Source: Desulfatitalea sp. UBA4791
Lineage (GTDB): Bacteria > Desulfobacterota > Desulfobacteria > Desulfobacterales > Desulfosarcinaceae
Assembly: GCA_002402905.1 (NCBI GenBank)
Contig: DHGT01000018.1
Span: forward strand, 16,876-80,875
DNA length: 64,000 nt
Direction: 5' to 3'
In this document: positions 46,846 to 54,923 of the stretch, piece after piece
Layout of the letters: the number at the start of each line of letters is the position of its first letter
Position numbering within the stretch: position 1 is the stretch's first letter
The notes under the pieces: generated by a model
Databases searched by the model: none
What the model was told of the DNA's origin: nothing
What the model saw: only the letters and a program-made list of their open reading frames with translations
Program-made: the position numbers and the translations under genes

Positions 46846-46985
46846 TTTGATGGCCCCCTATAAAGTCGTAGAGGCGTCCTACCGGCGAACGCCGGTATCC
46901 AGAACCTATTGAAAATACTGGCTCCAAGGGTCCGTCGGGATGACGGGAAAAGCCCATTTGGCACCTTTTTACATAGCTGTCAAAC
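46846..46985. repeat. dispersed palindromic repeat, full copy
   Basis: TTTGATGGCCCCC, AAAGTCGTAGAGGCGTC, module A (CTACCGGCGAACGCCGGTAT, compensatory changes keep pairing), spacer, degraded module B, CTTTTTACATAGCTGTCAAA. It fills the 215-bp gap before the acyltransferase stop. Confidence 0.85.
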
Positions 46986-47018
46986 CTGACAGAGTCCTGA
47001 AGAGTGGCAACTCAAAGC

Positions 47019-47786
47019 CTATGCAGAAAAATATGCCCTGGTTTTCGGGGAAATCCTTACCGGCGGCTCGAGCTGCTCCGCCCAGGCGGACCGTGCATCA
47101 CCAAACGATTTGTGCAGGTAATCGTGAAGATTGCACTCCGTATCCGACCAGCCGTATTTTTCGTGGAAACGCTGCTTGGCCAGGTTCAAATCGGCGCGCA
47201 ATGCCACGGCAGGGACCCCCAGAACCGGGTAATGTTTTTCAGGCCCCAACTGCTCGAACATAAAGATCAGCTTGTAAAACTCGACGTGCTTGGGATTCAC
47301 CATGATGCAAAAATCGTTGATCCCGTTGCACAGTGCATGTCTGTACATGATCCGGGTCATCTGCATGTAGAGGTTCTTCCATCGCAATTCGGGAGATGTG
47401 ACCAGGGCGCATAGCTCGGCGGTTTTTCGGCCTTTGCGGCGAAGGGTGTCGAGTTCGCGCTTGAAAAGCGTGTCCATCGGAAGGCCGTGATCGGCGGTGT
47501 CCGGCACTTGGGTCAGCGTGGCCACCACTTTGGATTCCGACTTGACCACCAGGGTGACCGTTTCCGGCAACAGGCTGTGGATGCCGAAAAACAGACCGGA
47601 CGGATGGGGTTCCTTTAAATATCCCAATCTCAGATATTCCCGGTGAACCAGGGAAAAGGATTGCCTGAGGTCCTCGGGGCTCTCGGCCCATTCGATGGAC
47701 GGAGACGCGATGCCTTTGCAATCGATTTGTAATACCTTTGACCGCTTGATTCTTTGGATACGCTTCTGATCGATTTGGATTTCCAT
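47019..47786 (-). CDS. FeeM-type N-acyl amino acid synthase / PEP-CTERM-associated acyltransferase
   Basis: A 255-residue GNAT-fold acyltransferase. Pattern of the FeeM/autoinducer-synthase-like group: SFSLVHREYLRLGYL, then VTLVVKSESKVVATLTQVPD (glycine/arginine-binding strand), GRKTAELCALVTSP, and INDFCIMVNPKHVEFYKLIF. Such enzymes join acyl-ACP to an amino acid. Homologues sit near exosortase loci (TIGR03694-like), which fits the neighbouring CAAX-related and PEP-CTERM genes. Start has only a weak site. Confidence 0.8.
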   Translation of the reverse strand: MEIQIDQKRIQRIKRSKVLQIDCKGIASPSIEWAESPEDLRQSFSLVHREYLRLGYLKEPHPSGLFFGIHSLLPETVTLVVKSESKVVATLTQVPDTADHGLPMDTLFKRELDTLRRKGRKTAELCALVTSPELRWKNLYMQMTRIMYRHALCNGINDFCIMVNPKHVEFYKLIFMFEQLGPEKHYPVLGVPAVALRADLNLAKQRFHEKYGWSDTECNLHDYLHKSFGDARSAWAEQLEPPVRISPKTRAYFSA

Positions 47787-48960
47787 GTTCGCAGATCACC
47801 GTTGGCAGTTATGGTTCATAAAAAATGGATGGTTTCAGGCTTGGCTATGAAATTGACCTTTTCGCGAGTGAAAAAATTTGCAGTTCCTTTGGATCTCGCG
47901 ACATTCACATGTTGGGGACTTATCTGGCTCGGCATGGGGCAACCATGAAATTGAATACACAAATAATATGAAAATATGAAAAACAGTACATACGATTTGA
48001 TCGAAACAATCGAAACATTGGACGAAAATTTATGGTCGTAATATTAAATATTATTAATAAAATATATTACTTACATCACTTTCCAACAGGCTTTTTCAGC
48101 GTCTGGCCCATTCCTTGCTTAGGTTTTAGGATATTTTTCTTCCTGCCTGCATCGTGAATGAAACGATCAAAACGAATTTTGCATGCGAAAAAAATCTGGA
48201 GCCTTGCGTTACGGACTTAACAAGATTTGTGCCATAATTTTTTTGTAGTTATTACAGCATCTTTTGATTTTTGAGACAATTTTTAGGCGGCATTTTTGTG
48301 ACGAATCATGCTCACGCGATGGACCTGGTTACCAAAACCGATCATCGCCTGAAACTAAATTATGGTGAGCTCGTAAAAAGCGGGTTACCCGCCTTCGCGG
48401 CGAAACCTTTGAACATAGGAAGCGGCCCAAAAGCATGACGCTTCCTCAGAAATCGCAGAGGCGTCATGCCGGACTTGATCCGGCATCCAGAACCTATTGA
48501 AAAGACTGGATCCTGGCTTTCACCGGGATGACGGGAAAGCAAATTTCGGCTTTTTAAGGTGCCGTCTAATTTGTAAATATTAAAAAACTTACTTCATGCA
48601 GGACAACTCATTAAAGCCTAACGTTCTTAGGATAAAATCGAGGACTATCTTGGATGTGAGAAACCCAATCCATAAAGATGGTGAAGGGTGTTGTGGCAGG
48701 TGCCTGTCTGAAGCGGTGTGAGCATGGTAGCACAAACATGTGAGCTTTGAGCCGCCTTAACCGTCGAACTCATTAGTAACCAAATCGGCCTACAAGATTG
48801 TTTGAATGAAGAGAGACCGGTCCCTTTTAGTTGAAGTATATTTCCCAACAATTGTGAATTTAGAACCTTAATTACATAGCGAAACATTTTGATTGAACAA
48901 TATACCGATTGGCAATAAGCCATTGATTTATAAGTTAGACCTGATTTTTAATATAATATA
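47787..48960. other. AT-rich gap without recognisable genes
   Basis: About 1.2 kb with much lower GC than the surroundings, including an AT-only palindromic stretch near 48045. A repeat copy lies at 48364-48570. A 92-residue frame at 48645-48923 (minus) resembles nothing I know and has no clear start site. The region may be horizontally acquired or gene remains. Confidence 0.5.
48364..48570. repeat. dispersed palindromic repeat, long modular variant
   Basis: Carries an extra module of about 85 bp (GTAAAAAGCGGGTTACCCGC, GAAGCGGCCCAAAAGCATGA) before short module A (CCGGACTTGATCCGGCATCC), spacer and module B. The same extra module occurs reversed at 62203-62405. Confidence 0.85.
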
Positions 48961-48966
48961 AAATTT

Positions 48967-48983
48967 TTGGCCCAAGGGTTGCA
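48967..48983 (+). promoter_or_regulatory. sigma-54 promoter for the PEP-CTERM gene at 49255
   Basis: TTGGCCCAAGGGTTGCA fits -24/-12 with one mismatch (CCC for CAC). It leaves a leader of about 260 nt, in which only short frames without family resemblance are found. Confidence 0.55.
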
Positions 48984-49254
48984 GTGCTGCCAATCGGAAC
49001 TCACTTGTATGACAATCATGGGCATTGCGGATAAAAATTTTGTGTATTTTGTTGCATACGGAAATGTGTGTGTATCGAGCAAAAAAATTTCCATTTTCGC
49101 TCTATCACGCACAACAGAAGTTAAAACTTTTGCCATGGAAGGAGGGAAAACGGGACTTAGGCTTAATTATCGTAGTAGTGGTAAATGATCCATTACAGCA
49201 TGTAACAAGAAACGGTTTTACAATGATGTTAAATAATCAGGAGGTTAATCAAAC

Positions 49255-50151
49255 ATGAAAAAGACAAAATGTTTTTTAATGATTATAGCTTCATTATTTT
49301 TTTTAGTAATCAATGCAAATGCTTACACAATTCTTACCGATTTTACCCTCGACCTAAGTGCCATTAATCCTGATTTCGGAACATATACTAATGTAACTGA
49401 CATTAATTATGACAGTATATTAAAACCGAATACGGAAATAACTCAATACTTAGGTGCAGATAATGTTTTGGGAAATGGTGACACTTTCTCAGAAACCGGT
49501 TTTATGAACCTTAGTTCAATTAGTGCAACCCCCCCCGGATTCCCTATAGACCTATATGATGATACTAACATGGTGCAATACTATATAAATGTTTATTATG
49601 AAGATATTACTGGTTCTATAAGCAACTATAGTGATGGTGGCACACCTTTTGACCTGACAGACGATACCTGGAATTATACATTTGACACTGGATCAGGAAC
49701 AGTAGGATGGTATTTAGACACAGATCTTGATCCAACTAATGGAACTTCTGGCGCAGTGCTGACAGGATCAATTATCCCGTTGTCTTCAGGAACTGCAGAT
49801 GGGTTTTTGTCAGGCGCTGGGTCATCTTCTAATTGGGACATTACAGTAGAAGTTGATTCGGCTCTTGCAGGATTACTTCTTGATTCAGAAGGAAATGACT
49901 TATTTGACCTTTTTGGAGACAATGATTGGTTGCTTACAATAACTACTGGAGACACCACCATACAACAAAGTATTTTCAACCCTGGACCTGATGGAGTCGC
50001 CGGAGGTGGTGATGACTACTTTACATTTATTGGTGATACAGGTGACCAAACAGTCGTTGCCGTAGTTCCCGAGCCCGGCACCATGGTTCTCCTGGGCCTG
50101 GGCCTGATCGGCATCGCCGGTGTGAGCAGAAAAAAGTTTATGAAAAAATAG
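49255..50151 (+). CDS. PEP-CTERM sorting domain protein (AT-rich passenger)
   Basis: A 298-residue exported protein with AGGAGG before the ATG. Signal peptide (KCFLMIIASLFFLVINANA), acidic beta-rich passenger rich in Asp, Thr and Ser (ILTDFTLDLSAINPDFGTYT), tail VVPEPGTMVLLGLGLIGIAG, then SRKKFMKK. Codon use changes abruptly: the passenger is AT-rich, whereas codons from about 50067 to 50130 are GC-rich like the rest of the genome. A perfect terminator follows. Passenger function unknown. Confidence 0.88.
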   Translation: MKKTKCFLMIIASLFFLVINANAYTILTDFTLDLSAINPDFGTYTNVTDINYDSILKPNTEITQYLGADNVLGNGDTFSETGFMNLSSISATPPGFPIDLYDDTNMVQYYINVYYEDITGSISNYSDGGTPFDLTDDTWNYTFDTGSGTVGWYLDTDLDPTNGTSGAVLTGSIIPLSSGTADGFLSGAGSSSNWDITVEVDSALAGLLLDSEGNDLFDLFGDNDWLLTITTGDTTIQQSIFNPGPDGVAGGGDDYFTFIGDTGDQTVVAVVPEPGTMVLLGLGLIGIAGVSRKKFMKK

Positions 50152-50177
50152 GCTCTTAAAGATACATAGGTCATCTA

Positions 50178-50218
50178 AAACTCAAACGGGGAGGCGAAAC
50201 GCCTCCCCGTTTGAGTTT
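50178..50218. terminator. strong bidirectional intrinsic terminator
   Basis: A 19-bp perfect stem (AAACTCAAACGGGGAGGCG and its complement) with an AAA loop, flanked by A- and T-runs, between convergent PEP-CTERM and E1-nitroreductase genes. Confidence 0.9.
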
Positions 50219-50279
50219 CTCATATATGGCATATCGAATCTGCAGATAGCCGAAAAATGACAGTCTGCTAACAGACTAT

Positions 50280-52328
50280 TCAACCGATCAGCATCTCATC
50301 CTTTTTCCGGTGCGTGCCATACCTCATGGGTCTCCCGTAACCGAACCGGAACAACATCACCTGGCCCTTTTGACTGAAATCCACCCCGGGAAACAGCCCG
50401 TCATAGCGCCGCCAGACCTCTCTCAGCAGGGCCTGGTGCTTGACCGAAAAGCCCCCCCCCTCCCCTTCGAGCACCCATCGCGTCCGGAAAAGGGTCATCG
50501 CCGCCATGGGCTGAACGTTCAGGCCCTCGCGGGTGAGTGTCAGCCACGCGCGCTGCAGGGCCCGGCCGCCCAACAGGAAATCGCCAGGGTCCATGCCATC
50601 TACGGTAATCAGGGCCGCGCCGGACGATCGCAGGACGCCGGCCATGGCGTGCAAGGCCACCATGCGGCCCAGGCCCAGGGTGTTGGCCATCCACATGACG
50701 GGCCAGGGTCGGGTGAGCTTGAGAAACAGCTCGCCGGCAAGCCCGGCCTCGAGATTCTTGAGGGGCAGACCGTCTCTTTTCTCGATCGCTTCCTGGTCGG
50801 TGAACCGAATCATCTTGCACAGGTGCTGGTGCAGCGGCCGGTGCTCGGTGCGGATGCGGTCGACTTTGTATATCAATCCGGCCAACTTGCGAAGATCGGC
50901 GCTTTCGGTGAGCAGGTGGATATGGACGCCTTCGTAAGGGGTGACGGCCTCGTGCATCCGGGTGGTCAACAAATCCGGAAGCGCCTTTTTTCGGTAAAAG
51001 GTCCGATTGGTGTTTCGCTCCCATACCGATTCAAAAAGCGGCTCCCATGGGTGGGCATCCTTTCCGGCGGTCAGGGTAACGGAAGCCATATGATCGGCCG
51101 ACGCACCTGCGGGCAAGTATGTGACCTGGGGCTCGAACCCCAGCGCTCTGGCCGCGATGCACATGTTTTCCAGAACCGCACCGCAGGATAGGATCGAAGC
51201 CACCTGCCGGACATTGAAAAACGAGTGGTCTGCATCCCGGTCCAGGGACAGGTCGATGGTGTTGCCTTGCCATGCAAATTTCCAGGGCTGGGCATTGTCC
51301 CCTGAGGGCGCCTGGATGCCGGCCTGGATAATGGAGCGCAAATTTGCCTCGCTGATGGTTCCGGGGTCGGCGATGGGGATGGGGGGCGTTTCGGGAATGG
51401 GCCTGCGGAACAGCACTTTGTTGCGCGCCAGCAGGATATCCGCGGCCTTGATCTTGACCTTCTGAACCGGGTTGCGATTGCCCAGGTGGAGCTTGCCACG
51501 GCGATATTTTTGCGCGTAAGGGTCAAATTGGAAGAAGTACGGCACCGGCTTGATTCGGCCGCGTTTTAAAATGATCCGAACCGCCTCGGTGGCGGCCATT
51601 CCGGCGCAGATCTGGCAGGCGATATTCAAGGAGGGGCCAGCTTTGGATTCCAGGTCGACCCGCGACAGGTCCATGTAGTTGAGTTGGGTCGCCCGCGGCG
51701 TCAGCCCCATGCCGAAAGAGAGGTAGCGCTGCCGTTCCGACATCCCCGAAGTGATGTTGAAATATTCGTCGAACCGCATGCCTTCGTGCGGTGAGAATAT
51801 GAGCACGGCCGCGCTGAAACCCAGGGGCGCGGCGGTGACCACATAAACACCCTTTTCCTGTGCCCGATTGAAAAGCTGCCGGCGGATATCGAACTGGAAA
51901 AAGTCCAGGCCGTCGAGCACCACCTCCACCCCGTCAAGGAATTCGTCCATATTGGCTTCGGTGAGACCGGCCGGAAAGGGGGTGATATTCAAATACGGGT
52001 TGATGGCCCGTGCCTCGTCCATCATGACATCGAGTTTCGGCCGCCCCAGATCCGGCACCCGCGCGCCATACTGCCGGTTGATGTTCACCGGTTCGAACCG
52101 GTCGAAATCGGCAAGGTGCATGTTGCCGATGCCGGTGCGGGCCATGGTGACCAGGTGGACGCCGCCGACCCCACCCATGCCGGGTATGGCGATTTTCGCC
52201 TGGCGGAGCCTCTCCTGTTCCGTTCTGGTGAACAAACCGATATTGCGCGCAAAGGCGGCTTCGTGGTACTGATCCGCGCTGTACAGGCCCAACGCTTCTA
52301 AACGGGATGAATAACGATCAGGCGGCAT
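50280..52328 (-). CDS. ThiF/E1-like adenylyltransferase fused to a nitroreductase domain (Rv1355c/MoeY-like)
   Basis: A 682-residue fusion; ATG at 52328 has GGAGG six bases upstream. Residues about 25-290 are an E1/ThiF/MoeB-like domain: IPGMGGVGGVHLVTMAR nucleotide loop, LADFDRFEPVNINRQ, then ACQICAGMAATEAVRIIL (possible thiol site; no paired zinc CxxC motifs). Residues about 325-682 are a nitroreductase-like flavin fold: IIQAGIQAPSGDNAQPWKF and TRTFYRKKALPDL-type segments, ending GQVMLFRFGYGRPMRYG. The same layout is known as Rv1355c (annotated MoeY) in mycobacteria, function unresolved. Divergent from the 52584 operon. Confidence 0.82.
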   Translation of the reverse strand: MPPDRYSSRLEALGLYSADQYHEAAFARNIGLFTRTEQERLRQAKIAIPGMGGVGGVHLVTMARTGIGNMHLADFDRFEPVNINRQYGARVPDLGRPKLDVMMDEARAINPYLNITPFPAGLTEANMDEFLDGVEVVLDGLDFFQFDIRRQLFNRAQEKGVYVVTAAPLGFSAAVLIFSPHEGMRFDEYFNITSGMSERQRYLSFGMGLTPRATQLNYMDLSRVDLESKAGPSLNIACQICAGMAATEAVRIILKRGRIKPVPYFFQFDPYAQKYRRGKLHLGNRNPVQKVKIKAADILLARNKVLFRRPIPETPPIPIADPGTISEANLRSIIQAGIQAPSGDNAQPWKFAWQGNTIDLSLDRDADHSFFNVRQVASILSCGAVLENMCIAARALGFEPQVTYLPAGASADHMASVTLTAGKDAHPWEPLFESVWERNTNRTFYRKKALPDLLTTRMHEAVTPYEGVHIHLLTESADLRKLAGLIYKVDRIRTEHRPLHQHLCKMIRFTDQEAIEKRDGLPLKNLEAGLAGELFLKLTRPWPVMWMANTLGLGRMVALHAMAGVLRSSGAALITVDGMDPGDFLLGGRALQRAWLTLTREGLNVQPMAAMTLFRTRWVLEGEGGGFSVKHQALLREVWRRYDGLFPGVDFSQKGQVMLFRFGYGRPMRYGTHRKKDEMLIG

Positions 52329-52342
52329 CTTGTCCTCCAATT

Positions 52343-52483
52343 TTGACAGTCTGGTAAACGGTCCGAAATTCGCGTTTCTCGTTATCCCGGCGAAAGGCGG
52401 GATCCAGTATTTTCAATAGGTTCTGGATGCCGGCGTTCGCCGGCATGACGCTTCTGCGACTTTTAACGCGTTCATCAAATTGA
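52343..52483. repeat. dispersed palindromic repeat, full inverted copy
   Basis: TTTTGACAGTCTGGTAAAC, CCGAAATTCGCGTTTC, module B, spacer, module A (CCGGCGTTCGCCGGCATGAC), CTTCTGCGACTTTTAACGCG and TTCATCAAATTGA. It sits exactly in the divergent promoter region of two transcription units. Confidence 0.9.
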
Positions 52484-52486
52484 CCA

Positions 52487-52516
52487 TTGAGTTTCATTAA
52501 AAAAAGGCGATATAGT
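52487..52516 (+). promoter_or_regulatory. sigma-70-type promoter for the LolA-barrel-acyltransferase-RND operon
   Basis: TTGAGT (52487-52492) and TATAGT (52511-52516) with an 18-bp spacer, 68 bp before the first start codon and directly beside a repeat copy. Confidence 0.5.
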
Positions 52517-52583
52517 ATAAAGCAAAAAATTTCCAGCTGTTGCGCGTGATGAGCGCACATGATCAGAGGGATAGAATAGATAG

Positions 52584-53360
52584 ATGCGATATATAGTTGT
52601 TTGCCTTTTATGTCTAATGCTTTTCCCTGGGGGCGCTTTTTCCCAGGGAGTCGCCATGGACGGCACCCAGGTCGCCCAGAAAGTGTATGACCGCGATGAC
52701 GGCGACGATTCCTATGCCCGGGTGAAAATGCTGATCATCGACAAACGGGGCCAAAAACGGCTGCGGACACTGGTCACGGCCACCAAGGACTATCCGGAAG
52801 GCATCAAAATCTTCACCCGGTTTTACACACCGGCCGATATTGACGGAACCGCCTTTCTGACATGGGAAAACGAGAACGGGGACAACGACCAGTTCCTCTA
52901 CCTGCCCGCATTGCGGCGGGTACGCCGCGTCGTCTCCTCCCAGAAAAAAAACCGTTTCGTCAATACCGATTTCACCTACGAGGATCTGGAACGCCGCAAG
53001 GTGGCGCTGGACGATCACCGGATTCTAAGGACGGAAACCTTCGCCGGCCACTCGTGCTGGGTGCTGGAAAGCACTCCCAAAAAGGCGTCGTCGTCTCAAT
53101 ATGGCAAACGGGTGAGCTGGATCGCCCAGGATCTGAACATGACACTCCGCGTCGATTTTTACGATCCGAACGGCAAACCGTTAAAACGCCTGCTTTTCAG
53201 CAGCCTCAAGGACATCGACGGCATATGGACCGCCATCGACACGGAAATGCAGGATCTGGAACGAGAGAGTCGCACGCTGATGCGCATTACCGACATCAAG
53301 TACAACCAGGGAATTCCGGACCGGGTATTTACCAAAGAGTATATGCAACACGGCAACTGA
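52584..53360 (+). CDS. outer membrane lipoprotein-sorting protein (LolA-like)
   Basis: A 258-residue periplasmic LolA-like protein (PF17131 type). Signal peptide (MRYIVVCLLCLMLFPGGAFS), DDSYARVKMLIIDKRGQKRL, FTRFYTPADIDGTAFLTWEN, QFLYLPALRRVRRVVSSQKK and WIAQDLNMTLRVDFYDPNG. These proteins, often encoded beside MMPL/RND transporters, carry lipids or lipophilic compounds in the periplasm. First gene of a four-gene operon (gaps 20, 31 and 18 bp). Confidence 0.88.
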   Translation: MRYIVVCLLCLMLFPGGAFSQGVAMDGTQVAQKVYDRDDGDDSYARVKMLIIDKRGQKRLRTLVTATKDYPEGIKIFTRFYTPADIDGTAFLTWENENGDNDQFLYLPALRRVRRVVSSQKKNRFVNTDFTYEDLERRKVALDDHRILRTETFAGHSCWVLESTPKKASSSQYGKRVSWIAQDLNMTLRVDFYDPNGKPLKRLLFSSLKDIDGIWTAIDTEMQDLERESRTLMRITDIKYNQGIPDRVFTKEYMQHGN

Positions 53361-53380
53361 GAAACCTTCAAGGAGAAGCC

Positions 53381-54892
53381 ATGACCAGAATGCCAAAAAG
53401 CAACTTCTTGCGCCTCATGCTCTTGTGCTGCTGCCTTTTGATGATGGCGCCGGGGGCACAGGCCCAGAACGCCACCGCTGGATCGGTGAATCAGTCGGCA
53501 GATGAGGCGCCCAACCCCTCGCCATGGGACGAAGCCGGGGCCAAGGATCCTTTCGGAGACGATGCCAAAGATCCATTTGCCGAAACAGATCCCCAAAAGG
53601 ACGCATCCAGCCCCGCCCCCTGGGAAGAGGCACCCGCACGCAAGCAATTCGAATTTGACGGGCAGTTGAAAAACAAGTTCGCCTTCGACATCCACAAAGA
53701 CAATCCCTTCGAGGATCTGTACCTGAATCATCTGCAGGTGCAATTGGGAGGCACCTACCGCCCCAGCTCGGCGGTCGAGACCAAAATCGCGGTCGGCGCC
53801 GACCTTTTTCACTACACCGACGACACCTCGGATTGGGAGAACGACAGCGACCTGCGCGTGTTCGACGCGTGGATCAATCTTGCCGGCTCGGGGTTCAATC
53901 TGAAGTTGGGCAACCAGATCGTCAGATGGGGCAAGACCGACGGCTACAGCCCCCTGGACAACGTGAACCCGGAGGATCTGCGGGCCGGTATCGGCGGCCG
54001 GCGCGAGGACCGCAAGATCCACATTCCCATGGCCAACCTGGAAATCTTCACGGGGCCGGTCACCCTGCAGGCACTTTACATCCCCTTCTTCGTGAAATCC
54101 AAGTACGACAGAAAAGATACGGACTGGGCCCTGTTCGATCACTATGACGAGCAGGTCGGCGGCTTCGGCACCCGCCAGGAAGACGTGGCCAACACCTTCG
54201 AAAACGGCGAGGCGGGCCTCAGGTTGTCCGGCATCATCGGTAAAGTCGACTACGCCCTGAGTTACCTGACCGCCCACGAAGATGTCGGTTCCCTGGAATC
54301 ACTGGCCGTGCCCCCGGGCTTCGCCCCGACCTTCAGCTCTCGGGTGATCCGGGATCTCACCGGCTATGCCAGCCTGACGGACCAGGATATTTATCTACGC
54401 TACGACCGGCAGCACATATATGGGCTTGAAATGGAAACCACGCTGGCGGTTTTCGGCATCCGGGGCGACTTCGTCTACACCGATTCGGTCAGCTTCGTGA
54501 CCGAACAGTTGCAGCGCACCACCAAACCCGTGGCCCAGTATGTGCTCGGTGCCGATTACAACGGTCCCAGCGCCTTTTATATCAACGTTCAATTCGGCCA
54601 GGTCTTTATCCAGGATTTCGATGACGACATTCTCCTGGCCGACGAACTGAGCAGTAACATCAGCGGCACCATCAGCAAGGAATTTTTAAACGGCGATCTC
54701 AAATTCGAATTCCGGTGCTTTTATGATCTGGATGGCGACGGTACGCTCTACAATCCTAAAGCCATCATCAAGCCATGGCAGAATGTGAAAGTGGAACTGG
54801 GCGTCGAGCTTTTTGATGGCACCGATGAACACCCCCTCGGGTTTTACCGGGACAACGACCAGGCCTATGTGCTGCTGCAATGGGCCATATAA
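53381..54892 (+). CDS. outer-membrane beta-barrel protein (DUF1302-like)
   Basis: A 503-residue protein starting at 53381 (AAGGAG upstream); frame extension to 52862 is a shadow. Signal peptide MTRMPKSNFLRLMLLCCCLL, an acidic linker with three DPF/PWDE units (NPSPWDEAGAKDPFGDDAKD), then a barrel: LKLGNQIVRWGKTDGYSPLD is the DUF1302/Alginate_exp-like signature, ending VELGVELFDG, RDNDQAYVLLQWAI. It is probably an outer-membrane pore for the RND and LolA partners. Confidence 0.82.
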   Translation: MTRMPKSNFLRLMLLCCCLLMMAPGAQAQNATAGSVNQSADEAPNPSPWDEAGAKDPFGDDAKDPFAETDPQKDASSPAPWEEAPARKQFEFDGQLKNKFAFDIHKDNPFEDLYLNHLQVQLGGTYRPSSAVETKIAVGADLFHYTDDTSDWENDSDLRVFDAWINLAGSGFNLKLGNQIVRWGKTDGYSPLDNVNPEDLRAGIGGRREDRKIHIPMANLEIFTGPVTLQALYIPFFVKSKYDRKDTDWALFDHYDEQVGGFGTRQEDVANTFENGEAGLRLSGIIGKVDYALSYLTAHEDVGSLESLAVPPGFAPTFSSRVIRDLTGYASLTDQDIYLRYDRQHIYGLEMETTLAVFGIRGDFVYTDSVSFVTEQLQRTTKPVAQYVLGADYNGPSAFYINVQFGQVFIQDFDDDILLADELSSNISGTISKEFLNGDLKFEFRCFYDLDGDGTLYNPKAIIKPWQNVKVELGVELFDGTDEHPLGFYRDNDQAYVLLQWAI

Positions 54893-54923
54893 AACTCAAC
54901 CCAAGGGATAAAAACGACCCATC

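Noticed and set aside
45928..46985. Two close palindromic repeats considered as a CRISPR array
   Set aside because: Repeats are 140 bp, imperfect, far apart with a gene between them, and occur scattered over the window; no spacers and no cas genes.
48645..48923. 92-codon open frame on the minus strand
   Set aside because: No ribosome-binding site, no family resemblance, atypical composition; may be decayed sequence.
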